Below are positions 53,304 through 64,000 of a DNA stretch of 64,000 bases, piece by piece. Every line of letters starts with the position of its first letter. Positions within the stretch are counted from its first letter, which is position 1. Source of the DNA: Ascarosepion bandense (taxonomy: Eukaryota > Mollusca > Cephalopoda > Sepiida > Sepiidae); assembly GCA_037127315.1 (NCBI GenBank), contig JBBBDQ010000399.1:1577332-1641331 (forward strand), in the 5' to 3' direction. The notes beneath the pieces are model-generated. The model did not search any database, was not told where the DNA came from, and worked only from the letters and a program-made list of their open reading frames with translations. A program made the position numbers and the translations under genes.

Positions 53304-53575
53304 GAAAAAAAACTAGTTGAAAAGAATTTAGAAGACTGAATTGCTCCATTACTGCAGTTATCTTCGGCGAAAATCGTCATTGGAAATCTTTTATTTTAAA
53401 CGTGTAATTGGAGGAAGGTCTAATTTTAGGAATAATCATAAGTTGGTCATTGGTTTTTCTTATATTTACTTTACTCAGTCAGGAAATTATTAGTCGAAGA
53501 GAATTTGATGTTGGAAACTGTGTGCCACCATTTCTCCAGTTGTTTTCTGTATCTTTTATTTTACCCGTATACTGA

Positions 53576-53888
53576 AGGATGTACGTTGTGGTCCAGTGGA
53601 TATCAGCTCGGAGCGTGAAATCAGGGAGCGGAGTTCGAATTCCAGCTAAATTCATTGCCTTCAATTACGCACAAATACCCATGGGAAAGGTATAAATCCG
53701 TCTATTCCTTCCAGTTATGGGTTAAATAACAGGACAGATTGGGTTATATAGCCTTGGTCGGCAACCAGTCTACCACAGAAAGCAATGGCAACCTACTGCG
53801 GGATAATCTTCTGCCCAGTCAGTCATGTCTCTTTCGAGACATGATCGCCCAAAGCGTGTATCACGTATGGCACTTAACTGACTGACTG
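53576..53888 (+). mobile_element. SINE S1, near full length
   Basis: A box GTGGTCCAGTGGATATC, B box GAGTTCGAATTCC, hairpin and GACTGACTGA end are all present. Confidence 0.86.
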
Positions 53889-53924
53889 AATGTTATAGAT
53901 GGAAACATTATTAAAGCTTCTAAT

Positions 53925-54000
53925 GGGCATAAAGTGGGGGATCAGTTTTATATTGTCATGAAGTAATAAACTGACCCCCCATTAATTACTACTTAATAAT
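53925..54000. mobile_element. palindromic short repeat, copy 2
   Basis: CATAAAGTGGGGGATCAG to CCCCCCATTAATTACTAC is the inverted copy of 37880-37948 and is itself nearly self-complementary. Confidence 0.7.
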
Positions 54001-54029
54001 ATAATACATCCCTTCCCCCTGTAGCTGAG

Positions 54030-54200
54030 CGTCAAATAACAGGACAGATTGGGTTCTATAGTCTTGGTCGGCAACCAGTCTACCGCAGAAAGCAATGGCA
54101 ACCTACTGCGGGATAATCTTCTGCCCAGTCAGTCATGTCTCTTTCGAGACATGATCGCCCAAGCGTGTATCACGTATGGCACTTAACTAACTGACTGACT
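54030..54200 (+). mobile_element. SINE S1, 5'-truncated
   Basis: Begins at the CAAATAACAGGACAG block and runs to the CTGACTGACTG end; the tRNA-like head is missing. Confidence 0.84.
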
Positions 54201-54204
54201 GTGC

Positions 54205-54725
54205 TAAGTAAAAAAAAAAAAATAGAAGATTTGCCATGATATCAATTTCTGATTTTCCCTGAAATTTGACCATCTACACTTAAAAACTGGCGTAACAAAA
54301 CCTTTCTATACTCAATTTCTTCAGTTTAAGAATTGCCTTTTTTTACGCATGCGTGTTTAAAAAGTATCTTTCGCGAAAATATAATAACCATAGCTGAATT
54401 CCCTACCTGGTCGAATTGTGAAAAATAAAGATAGGAAAATTGTAATGCTCCAAACTGTTTACTTTGTGAGAATTAAACCCATAATTCAGTTAAATAACAA
54501 CGCATCTGTAGTACTCAGTGATGATTGATTTCTCTAAGAATAATCTACAAAAGGTTTCTAATAATTAATCAACGGCATGCATCAACCAAAAAAAGATGAA
54601 AATTTCTAAATTTGCATAATCTGGCAAAAGGTTGCAGTAGCTGAGTACCCTGAACTTTCAACCCTACTTTGCAAAGTATTGCTCTTTGTCAAACCGAATT
54701 TAGTTGTTTAAGACAAATGATTACA
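54205..54725. other. no recognisable feature
   Basis: No supported gene or element. Confidence 0.4.
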
Positions 54726-54729
54726 ATTA

Positions 54730-55275
54730 GAACGACATTAGATATGCAGAAGATATGTATTAAAGAAAAGCGATGAGAAAGGACTAAATGTTAATTGCAA
54801 GAAGAGTGAATCCGTGGTTGCTAGCAAAAGGAACAACCCAACATGGAAATTACAAACTAGGGATGCCAAAATCACACAAACACAAACATTTAAATATCTG
54901 GAAAGCATTTTAAAAAGAGGGACATAAAGCGTGACAACGAAATCCGAAATCGAATTCGGAAGGCGAAAATAAATGTCTAAAAGCTAAGTATTAAGAAACA
55001 GGCCAACAATAAAAAAATCACACCAAACAGTTATGTAATACCTGGCTGAACAATCTCATCACAAGCGAAGGACACTTGAAAGAACAGAAATGTGGTTCTA
55101 CAGAAGGACGCTGAGAATACCATGGACTGAACATGTGAGCAATGACAAGTTTTTTGAATTAAATATAAACAAATCAGACGTTTCAATTTCTGTTATATTA
55201 TGGAGAAATTAGATACTCGAAGGTAAGACGGACATAGTAAAACAATGCATAATCTATATAATGAGCTTGTGTAAG
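54730..55275 (+). pseudogene. LINE family L-B, ORF2 fragment
   Basis: Plus-strand codons read NCKKSESVVASKRNN, TQTFKYLES, EIEFGRRK and, near 55090, ERTEMWFYRRTLRIPWTEHV. The order RT thumb then C-terminal block agrees with the copies at 48180 and 59230. Many stops and frameshifts are present. Confidence 0.7.
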
Positions 55276-55289
55276 TGAATGGCGGAATT

Positions 55290-56068
55290 AGATTTTTTTT
55301 TTTAATCATTTCACCCCTAGCAAGGCGGAAACGCCATTGATGTGCAGGGGGTTACATAAATGTAACAAGAATAATTAGAAAAGAGTGAGGAGTACAAACT
55401 AGTTAGAAAGGAACAATAGAATGCAGGTGCGATGACAGATACATAGGTGGAGAGAAAGAGAAGGTTATACAGGGGTGGAGAGAGAGCTAGAGGCCAGTGG
55501 TTAGTAGATGAGTATTGACTTTGCATTTAAATTTCTGGAGGTTGTAGCCGTCAGGAAAGCAAGAATACGGGAGCGAGTTCCACATGCGGGAAGTACGAGA
55601 GAAGAAGCTGCAGGAGTAGAATTGTCGTCTGCATTTGGCTAACCTGACTGTGAATGGGTGGGACCCAGTTGCCAGTCTGGTTGCACGAGTAAACACCTGT
55701 TGAGGAGGCATCAGTGACTTAAGCTCGTCAGAGCAGAAGCCATGAAAATATTTATAGAACAGACAAAGGGAGGCCACATTTCGCCGAAGAGGAAGTGGCT
55801 GCAGTCGAGTCGCCAGATCAGTACCTATCACATTACAGACTCTCCTTTGGAGCTTGTCAAGAACACTGAGGAGAACGGCAGGGGCACCTGACCATAAATG
55901 GCAGCAGTACTCCATGCACGGATGGATGGTTGACTTGTATATATGCAGGATGGATTCAGGTGGAAAAAACATCCTGGATCGACATTGTGACCCAACCTTC
56001 TTAGCAGTAGATTTTGCTATGGATTCAATATAGTGGTTCCATTTGAGGTCTGAGGACAGGGTGAGAGA
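55290..56068 (-). pseudogene. LINE L-A, 5'-truncated but well preserved
   Basis: The minus-strand frame 55487-55972 is open for 161 codons: FFPPESILHIYKSTIHPCM, HLWSGAPAVLLSVLDKLQ, NVASLCLFYKYFHGFCSDEL, SFFSRTSRMWNSLPYSCF and KVNTHLLTTGL. The 3' UTR is complete. It lies head to head with the plus-strand LINE at 56096, about 30 bp apart. Confidence 0.87.
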
Positions 56069-56095
56069 TTAGGAAAAGATAACATTTATATGGTG

Positions 56096-57371
56096 AAGCT
56101 CGAAGCGTCGCCTTGGATATCTCTAAAGCGTTCGACAGAGTTTCGCATGCTGGCCTTCGATGCAAACTGCGGAGCTATGGTATAGCTGGACAATTGTTTG
56201 AACTAATCCAGTCATTCCTATCTAATCCGCACATTGAAAGTGGTATTAAACGGACATGCTTCCCAGAGCTACCATACGAACGCGGGTGTCCCTGAAGGCT
56301 CTATCCTAGGTCCTACGCTCTTTCTGATCTACATTAATGATTTCCCAGATCCCATAATATCCCAAGGTAGGTATGTACGCCGATGACACCACAGTTTACT
56401 CTCGCCTTGATCAAAAATCTGGTGTGGGCGACAAAGCTGACCTTGCAGCCGAGCTTGGAAAGGACCTCCGATCCGTAGTTGACTGGAGTAAGAAATGGCT
56501 CGTAAATTTTAATGCTTCTAAAACGAAGCTACTATCAATTAACAATCATAGACAACCGGACCTACCTCCAATTAGCATGGACCAGGCTTGCCTCCCAGAG
56601 AGTAAAACACTACGCCTCCTTGATCTCACACTTTCAGCGGACCTCAAATGGAATGACTATATCGAATCCATTGCTAAATCAGCTGCTATGAAAGTCTGTT
56701 ATCTGTTCAGGGCCCGGAGGTTTTTTCCGTCTGAATCTATCCTGCACATTTAGAAATCTACCATTCCACCCGTGCATTGAATACTGTTGCCATATCTGGT
56801 CGGGTGCCCCTGCTATTCTCCTTGGGCTTCTCGACAAGGTACAGCGGAGGGTCTGTAATGTGATCGATACTGACTTGGCAGACCGCCTGCAGTCTCTCTC
56901 TCACCGGCGCGACGTAGCTTCCCTGTGTCTCTTCTATAAATACTTCCATGGATTCTTCTCCGATGAATTTAGATCACTGGTGCCCCCTACGTTCGAATTT
57001 GCACGAGATACTAGATTAGCAACTAGATCCCCCCCCTTTTACAGTGAAATCGATAAAATGCAAGCGCAACTTCTACTCCAACAGTTTCTTTTCTCGTACT
57101 TCCCGACTGTGGAATTCCCTTCCACATGACTGCCTCCCCGACGGCTACAATCTCCAGGAGTTTAAATGTAAGGTCAATAGACACCTCTTAACACACTAAC
57201 CTGCTCCCATTCTTTCAAACACTCTTCCCATCCTCCCAACTACCTATCACGCCACTTCTGACATTTCCTATATCTAACCATTCTTCTTATTTACCTTCCC
57301 CTATGTAGCCCCATGCGCAATAGGTGGCAGTGGAATGCCTTGCTTGGGGTGAAACGATTAAAAAAAAAAGT
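56096..57371 (+). pseudogene. LINE L-A with reverse transcriptase palm
   Basis: This is the longest copy. DISKAFDRVSHAGLRCKL (RT motif A with catalytic D) is at 56113; after a frameshift at about 56290, EGSILGPTLFLIYINDFPD follows; after another at about 56370, MYADDTTVYS gives the YADD catalytic box. The rest reads WSKKWLVNFNASKTKLLSIN, SADLKWNDYIESIAKSA, a TAG at 56751, an extra base near 56765, then SHRRDVASLCLFYKYFHGF and the 3' UTR to 57369. The motifs place it in the jockey/CR1-like group of non-LTR elements, clade unresolved. The endonuclease part is absent. Confidence 0.88.
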
Positions 57372-57925
57372 TACAAATAACAGGATATTGGGGAAAGCCG
57401 CAAAGAAACATAGCACAATGAAGATCCTCTATTTTTCCCTGAAATGCGTTCCTCAAATAAACTGTAGCGATGTGTTATTTTCTCTTTCTGAGAATCAAAC
57501 TGATTCTCGCATCCTGTTCACGGGCAAACTAAACAATGTTTCACAGAAGCAAATGTTTGGGCGTGTGTGTTTGTGCGTTACAATAATTGGTTCTTTTTAA
57601 TGTTACGTGTATTTAAATACATGTATGTTAACAATCAAATATGAATAAGTCAATATGGGTCTGCATCAATTCCAGTGCGTACAAACTGCGTGTGCTTTCG
57701 CGCGTATGTGTCTACTATGTAAATATGACGCGCCCTTTGTTTTTTCACATGCCGAATCATACTGCACATGCATCCGCTTTCATTTGTAATAATGGCGTTC
57801 GTTTGTGTTTTTCCAGACATCTTTTTCGGTGCGTTATTTACTAAGAGTTAAACGCAATCGCGTAGCAGCGAATAGTCATCTTTATGTCCTAGTAACTATA
57901 CTTATCTTCGTCTCGCACTCGTGTC
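57372..57925. other. no recognisable feature
   Basis: Short frames here have no known motif. Confidence 0.4.
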
Positions 57926-57926
57926 A

Positions 57927-57927
<1 letters not shown>

Positions 57928-58000
<73 letters not shown>

Positions 58001-58005
58001 GTCAG

Positions 58006-58060
<55 letters not shown>

Positions 58061-58114
58061 CAGTTTGTTCTGAGCTATCTATCTATCTATCTATCTATCT
58101 ATCTCAGTTTGTTC

Positions 58115-58170
<56 letters not shown>

Positions 58171-58180
58171 GTCAGTCTGC

Positions 58181-58239
<59 letters not shown>

Positions 58240-58250
58240 CAGTTTGTTCT

Positions 58251-58300
<50 letters not shown>

Positions 58301-58310
58301 CAGTTTGTTC

Positions 58311-58358
<48 letters not shown>

Positions 58359-58363
58359 GTCTG

Positions 58364-58394
<31 letters not shown>

Positions 58395-58404
58395 CAGTTT
58401 GTTC

Positions 58405-58454
<50 letters not shown>

Positions 58455-58464
58455 CAGTTTGTTT

Positions 58465-58500
<36 letters not shown>

Positions 58501-58509
58501 GTCAGTCTG

Positions 58510-58567
<58 letters not shown>

Positions 58568-58570
58568 CCA
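57928..58570. repeat. 640 bp (TATC)n array with regular interruptions
   Basis: TATC blocks of about 40-60 bp are separated by CAGTTTGTTCT (58061, 58106, 58240, 58300, 58395, 58455) or GTCAGTCTG variants (58001, 58171, 58501). The alternation makes a higher-order repeat. Overlapping frames of SIYL repeats are artefacts. Confidence 0.93.
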
Positions 58571-58662
58571 GCCTGTTTATATCTATCTTTTGTCGGTATG
58601 TTTAAAAATACATTTTCTCAAAATTTACTTTGAACGACGATATATCTGCTTTTCCCCCACCT

Positions 58663-58687
58663 CCTCCCTCTCTCTCTCTCTCACTCA

Positions 58688-58772
<85 letters not shown>
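58663..58772. repeat. (TC)n(AC)n(TC)n microsatellite
   Basis: A CA run flanked on both sides by CT units. Confidence 0.94.
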
Positions 58773-58774
<2 letters not shown>

Positions 58775-59225
58775 ATTTTCTCACAACTTTCTCTTCTTCT
58801 TTATCGCTCTCACTTTTTCTTCTGCTACAATTTATTGTTAGGTAAGCTAAGGTTAGTTAATTTTACTACATAGCGACCTTTAATATCGGATATAAACGAC
58901 ACAGGACAAAAACAAAAAGCATAGTGATAATAGATCGGGAGACATATGTTTGAAGGAGAGTAAGCTAAGGTGGATCTTTTTCTTCTTTCATTTTAAAGTA
59001 TTTGTTTTTGGACAAAACGCCATAATAGTGTAATATAACCAATGTACACAAAAATCACAGAAGTACAAGAATCTAGACATAAGACCTTTGTATGTGCCGT
59101 GTCTTTTCATGACGTAGGCGATAATGGACTTTCCACTTACCCCCTATCCCCTGTCGCTTGCAATATTGCTTCGTTTGTTATCTTTTGTTTCGTTATCAAC
59201 TTGCTCAAGCCCGTCAACTATGTCT
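58775..59225. other. no recognisable feature
   Basis: No supported gene or element. Confidence 0.4.
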
Positions 59226-59229
59226 TACG

Positions 59230-59705
59230 CTGTTTTCCTGTTCTCTCTTACCCTCTATCCGTCCTGTGAATATTAGATTCTCCAAGCCATTCTTTCTCAT
59301 TACGTGAACCAGAAACCTCACCTGTCTCTTCCTGATGCTAAGTATAATTTTACTTTTTGTTTGCATCCTTTCTAAAACCTCATTGTTGCTCACATGTTCG
59401 GTTCATGGTATCCTCAACATCCTTCTGTAGAACCACAACATTGTTGCTGAGTCACTTCTTCATCTTTGAGGAGATGATCCTGTATTCGTTGCCATATTGG
59501 ACAGATATCACATAACAGTCCAGCACTCTTTTCTTTGTTTCCAACGAAATGTTCCTGTCTCTCGATGCCCTGCTTAGTTTTTGAAATGTGTCCTTGGCCA
59601 TGACAATATGTTTTCGGATTCCATTGCCCCATTTACCATCCTCTGTCAGAACACATCCCAGGTACCTAAATTTCTGCACCTGATTGATTTTGGTGTTCCC
59701 GACTT
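59230..59705 (-). pseudogene. LINE family L-B, ORF2 C-terminal fragment
   Basis: The frame 59452-59679 reads FRYLGCVLTEDGKWGNGIRK, FQKLSRASRDRNISLETKK and CYVISVQYGNEYRIISSKM. A following frame carries VVLQKDVEDTMNRTC, which replaces the FYRRMLRIPWTEHV block. Confidence 0.76.
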
Positions 59706-59824
59706 ATAGTTGGAGGGTCTTATTTTGTAGCGGTATACATTCAAGTCAAAAAGAGAGACATAAATTCGGTTTCTGCGACTAAAAAAAAAAAAAAGAAAAA
59801 AAAAGAAAAAGAGATTTAAACGCA

Positions 59825-60143
59825 AATTCTACTCTATTATCAGCTTTTTTTTTTCTCGCACTTCCCGCCTGTGGAATTCCCTTCCATTGATTTGCTTTCC
59901 CGACAGCTACAATCTTCCAGAATTTAAATGTAAATTCAAAAGTCATCTCTTATCTCACTAAATTGCATCCGCTCTCTCATGCTCTCAACTCATGTCTGCA
60001 GTATTCTCATCCTTCTCCTACCCGCTTCCTGACACCCCCTTTATTCTGTCACTCTTTCTCATAACTTTACTCCTATGTAACCGCCTGTACAACAGTGGCA
60101 GTATAATGCATTGCTTGTGGCGATACGATTATAAAAAAAAAGG
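59825..60143 (+). pseudogene. LINE L-A 3' end, diverged
   Basis: FFSRTSRLWNSLPLICFPD-like codons and YNLPEFKCKFKSHLL precede a 3' UTR that ends GTGGCGATACGATTATAAAA. Confidence 0.75.
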
Positions 60144-60395
60144 GTAAAACATAGATCTGCTTTACACTTCAGTTTAAAAAACAGAAATAGGCCCGATTTA
60201 CACAAGAATAAAAGGTGCAGACACAAATCCAGTTTGTGTGCCTGTGTGTGTGTGTCATCCATCGGTCTTGAGAAACTTTGAATCTGAGCCAAAAGTGTTA
60301 TGCCTCAGCTATTGATGGCGAACGCATCTAAGGACGCTGCTTCGACCATGATGATGTCTCCTGGTTTTCTTTCTGTCAAGCTGTCAAGTACTATT

Positions 60396-60713
60396 CTCCC
60401 TGGATGTGCGTTGTGGTGCAATGGATATCGGTTCGGAACGAGAAATCGGGAAGCTGAGTTCGAATTCCAGTTGAATTCATTGCATTCACTTACGCGCAAA
60501 TACCCTTGGGTAAGGTATTAATCCGTGTCTTCCTTCCAGTTATGGGTGAAATAAGAGGACAAATTGGGTTCTATAGACTTGACTGGCAACCAGTCTACCG
60601 CAGAAAGCAATGGCAACCTCCTGCGGGATAATCTTCTGCCCAGTCAGTCATGTCTCTTTCGAGACATGATCGCCCAAGCGTTTTTCACGTATGGCAATTA
60701 ACTGACTGACTAT
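60396..60713 (+). mobile_element. SINE S1, near full length
   Basis: A box GTGGTGCAATGGATATCGG, B box GAGTTCGAATTCC, perfect 3' hairpin and CTGACTGACT end. Confidence 0.86.
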
Positions 60714-61360
60714 TCTCCCAAGCAGCAAGCATTCGTTTCTCCTCTCCTCGCTCCAGTTTACACTCATCAAAATGTTATGCATAGATCTGATGTTTTCTAG
60801 AGTTAAAAAAGAAGACCAGGTTTAAAAATTTAGATATAGTTTCAGTTTATTGCCGAGTTTGCAAGCAACCACCCAAAAGATAGACACCTTTCTTTCTTTT
60901 TTTCATACGTGTGTTTTTAAACTCCTGAGACGATGCTTTCTTAACCACAACAGTATAAACCTTTCAAAGTCTAGAATCAGCCGTTATTTATGATACATAT
61001 CCCCATCAAAATTTCTTGCTTATTTTTTTCCCTCTTTTAGAGCAAACCTCAACCGTGAGTGGGTCGAGGACCTTTTTATTGATGGGTGTGGAACAAAACA
61101 AATCTGCACGTAACGGTGATTGGCGGGGAATTTTGGCGTGTTGGACTTTTGCTTTCGTAATAGCTCAGAGTTTATCTCAAGCTCAGTGGATAAACAGGGT
61201 TAATCGAGTCTGAGCTCTTTTATACATAGTGTATAAGTTAGGTTACACAGCTTTAAGCTTTTGGGTTTATCAGATCATTGCAAAAACCCGTACCCGATTT
61301 TCATTGTTACGATAAAATGACCAAAACTCGACACTGGCTTTTGATTTGGTGCCGATTACT
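60714..61360. other. no recognisable feature
   Basis: No supported gene or element. Confidence 0.4.
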
Positions 61361-61361
61361 G

Positions 61362-62147
61362 AGTTGTTCTAAATTGAATCCTCGTATCGGTCATTTGTGA
61401 GTCAGTCTTCGTAGAATGTTGAGGTTTTGTCCAAAAATGAATGCCTTAAACATGGAGTTTGAAAAGTTTTCCTTCCGCCATATCTTTCTCACCGAATTTC
61501 GCATTCAATGAAGTTGGAACTGCGAACAAAAAAAAAAAATCAGTCGGAAGGTCTTTTTTTATTTTGCTCCAGCTCTCCTGACAGTCAAAAATTGATTTGG
61601 CAGATTTCTTCAGGGTGATTTTTAACCTAAACGTTCAACGATGCTCCGGGTGACCTTCCCGTTGAAGACAATCGATGAAGACACTCTGCTTGACATCGAT
61701 GAGTATAAACCAAAGATTTAGACGGGAAAGATTGCGGAGAATTTGAAAATCGATATCTCAACTGCCTTTTGTCGTCTCAACTGATGTGGGTTCAAGAAAA
61801 ACGGCCGATTTTGGCAAATCGAAAATTGACATTTTCTACTACGACAACGCAATGCCACGTGATACAAAGCCGAGCTTGTAGTGAGGGGTTGAAATGGTAA
61901 AACCCTCCATCACCTGCCGTATTCTCCCGACTTGGCTCCTTCATATTTTCATTTGTTCCGGTTACTACAGAACAATTTAAATGACAAAAAAAATTGGTTC
62001 CGTACAGTCAGACGAAACTACCTTACAACTTTCTTTCAACAAAAAACAAGGTTTTGCTATAAAATTGGCATCAACAATCGATAGGACGTTTGTTGAGTGA
62101 ACTCGAACATCTGCAATAATGAATAAAATATGTTAAACTAGAACAAA
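61362..62147 (+). pseudogene. mariner-like transposase, badly decayed
   Basis: Plus-strand pieces read MEFEKFSFRHIFLTEFRI (start-like), TIDEDTLLDIDEYKP and GKIAENLKIDISTAFCRLN (helix-turn-helix), CGFKKNGRF, YYDNAMP (second catalytic D block) and LHHLPYSPDLAPSYFHLF (third block, where Y stands for the usual catalytic D). Possible short terminal matches are TTGTTCTA at 61364 and its complement near 62140. The order is that of a whole mariner transposase of about 340 residues, ruined by frameshifts. Confidence 0.72.
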
Positions 62148-62202
62148 TCTATGCCCAAACTAGGCTATATCTCCTTCTGTTCGCGATATAATAATCAGTG
62201 TA

Positions 62203-62518
62203 TTGTTTCAGTCAGTTAATTTCCAAACGTGATACATGCTTCGGCGATCATGTCTTTTTCGAATTTTTCATGACTGGCTAAGCAGGAGATTTTCCCGCCG
62301 TAAATTGCCATAATTTTCTGCGATAAACCGGTCGCCAAACAACGCTATAAAAACCAATGTTTCCTGCTATTCAGCTCATAGCTGGAGGAAGAAGAGATAA
62401 CACCTTTTCCAAGGGTATTTGCGCTTAAGTGAGACTATAGAATTCGGCCAGAATTCGAAAGCGGTTCTCCGATTTCTTGTTCCGAGCCGATATCCATAAC
62501 ACCACAACTCACATTCAA
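62203..62518 (-). mobile_element. SINE S1, diverged full-length copy
   Basis: The 3' end, body and head (GTGGTGTTATGGATATCGG) are readable; the hairpin is disrupted, so this is an old copy. Confidence 0.78.
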
Positions 62519-62519
62519 G

Positions 62520-62698
62520 CTGCGTATTAAAGTATTCATAACTGTTATTTGGGAAGAGCATGAACTTTCTAATGTCAAAATCCTCTGATATTTCTTTTAT
62601 TCTTGAAAACAGACACCAATTACATTCTGATATCTTAGTTAGTCCATTAATGCAACTAACGTCTGGATACCGATTGAATTTTCGTGAATATTTTATTT
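62520..62698. other. short spacer
   Basis: No feature seen. Confidence 0.4.
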
Positions 62699-62699
62699 A

Positions 62700-64000
62700 A
62701 TGCCTCATCCCAAGCAAGGCAGAACTGCCACTGGTGCGCAGGGGTTAAAAATAGGGGAGTGAAGAGAGAGGAGGGCAGGTTACAGTAGATATCGAAAAAC
62801 GGGTAGGAGAAGGATGGGTACATTGGTTTAAAGAGACGTGCGTGATAGCAAAGTGTAAAATGAGAAGGATGGGTATCAAAAGGTTAGAGATGACAGGTGA
62901 CGTTGCATTTAAACTCTTGGAGATTTTAGCTATCAAGAATACGACAAAGTTCCAACGGCGTGAAGTCCTAGAAAAGAATCTATAAGAGTAGAAGTTGGGG
63001 TTGCACTTGATTGTTTTCAGAGTAAAAGGGTGGGACCTTGTTGCCAGTCTAGTAGCTCCAGTAAATTCGCGTAAGGAAAGCACCAAGTATCTAAGCTCGT
63101 CGGAGCAGAAGCCGTAAGAGTATTTGTAGATAAGACAACGGGAAGCCAAATCCTGTCGGTGAGAGAGAGACTGGAGTCAGGACGCCATGTCAGGATCGGC
63201 TACATTGGAGATTCTTTTTTAGATGCGGTCGAGACCCCCCAAGGTGAACAGCAGGGGTACTCGACCAGATATGACAGCAGTATTCAATGTACGAATGAAT
63301 GGTAGATTTGTAAATAGGCATGATGGATTCAAAAGAGACTAACTTACAGGAACGATTTGATTGTCAAACAAGCGTCCAGATATACCATAGCTCTGTAGCT
63401 TGCGAAGATGGTCAGCGTGCCAGACCCTGTCAAATGCTTTGGAGATATCCTGGTCCGACAAAGGGACCCTACCGTCTTGGCAGTAGATTAATTAATTTAA
63501 TACAAATCTGCTGAGAGTGGAAGGCCAAGAAGACCCAGTGCATTGCTCTCAGAAACTGTCTATGATAGTTAAAGGATAGCAGCTTCTTTTTGGAAGCATA
63601 AGATGGTCAGCGTGCCAGACCCTGTCAAATGCTTTGGAGATATCCAGGGCAACAGGGCTTTGCTGTTTTTACCAAGAGCCTGGTATATGTACTCAGTGAT
63701 GGTTGTTAGCATACCAGAGGTAGTGCTTGCGAAGCGGAAGCCATATTGTCTGTCGAAAGACAAGGCAGTGGGATATGAGATGTTGAAACACTTAAGCATT
63801 GATGACGGCATCGAACACTTTGCCAACAATTGGTAGGAGGCTGACAGAACGATAAATGAAGAGGTTTGAGTGTTCTCTGGAGTTCTTAAAAAGAGGAACC
63901 ACAGATGTGGACTTCAATCATGCAGGGAAGCTATAAACAGAGAGACGGTAGTTGTAGAGTTTGGAGACGAAAGAGGAGAGTTCAAGGGCACACTTCTTTC
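62700..64000 (-). pseudogene. LINE (L-A related) with internal deletion and duplication
   Basis: It runs off the window end. On the minus strand from 63835 I read AVINA and DRQYGFRFASTTSGMLTTIT, EYIYQALGKNSKA, then DISKAFDRVWHADHLM in shifting frames: the RT fingers and motif A. A second copy of the motif A segment lies at 63401-63449 and continues as KLQSYGISGRLFDN, after which the RT palm is missing and the sequence joins ESIMPIYKST, the post-RT part. The C-terminal frame 62745-63149 holds FTGATRLATRSHPF and SRTSRRWN. The 3' end CCCAAGCAAGGCAG is at about 62707. Confidence 0.78.

Noticed and set aside
57805..58841. Long open frames of SIYL repeats
   Set aside because: TATC repeats have no stop in three frames, so the frames are automatic; the sequence is a microsatellite.

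Overview
This window looks like non-coding, repeat-saturated DNA from an animal nuclear genome. I infer a mollusc, most likely a cephalopod, from the mix of very long TA, TATC and CA microsatellites, many tRNA-derived SINEs, and repeated 5'-truncated non-LTR retrotransposon fragments; no species marker gene is present. I found no intact host protein-coding gene, no rRNA gene and no convincing functional tRNA gene. Every recognisable protein similarity belongs to a broken mobile element.

Layout. 1-2.4 kb: Ty3/gypsy LTR-retrotransposon remnant (gag, then integrase). 2.4-6 kb: non-autonomous Helitron pieces, a class-II-tRNA-headed SINE, a foldback element, and a tandem array of Tc1/mariner-like termini. 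6-16 kb: SINEs, LINE tails, tRNA-like heads, and a head-to-head pair of elements with a CTGAAGA...GAAAC motif. 16.8-17.1 kb: an element with a tRNA-like Pol III promoter and a complete type I hammerhead ribozyme. 18.5-20.2 kb: a polypurine satellite. 20.8-21.7 kb: a Helitron with both termini. 22.4-26.2 kb: LINE-in-LINE and LINE-in-gypsy nesting. 26.6-30 kb: a partly dimeric SINE, a polypyrimidine tract and LINE tails. 31-32.1 kb: a Tc1 fragment next to a mariner with both terminal repeats. 32.7-34.6 kb: a tandem LINE-tail array and SINEs. 37.6-43.6 kb: MITE-like palindromes, a Tc1/mariner C-terminus, a Helitron and a SINE dimer. 44.8-46.7 kb: microsatellites, a second tRNA-headed copy of the ribozyme element, and two more full hammerheads. 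48-57.4 kb: two LINE families, SINEs, and a LINE with the reverse transcriptase YADD motif. 57.9-58.8 kb: a long TATC array. 59-64 kb: LINE and SINE fragments, a badly decayed mariner, and a rearranged LINE running off the end.

No genes here work together in a pathway. The relations are parasitic and historical: autonomous LINE, gypsy, mariner/Tc1 and presumably Helitron families left dead copies, and short non-autonomous elements spread among them. The most notable system is the roughly 300 bp element joining a tRNA-like internal promoter to a self-cleaving hammerhead. Three complete hammerhead copies (16808-16851, 46319-46362, 46611-46654, all on the minus strand) preserve the core, and helix I of the first two differs by compensating changes.
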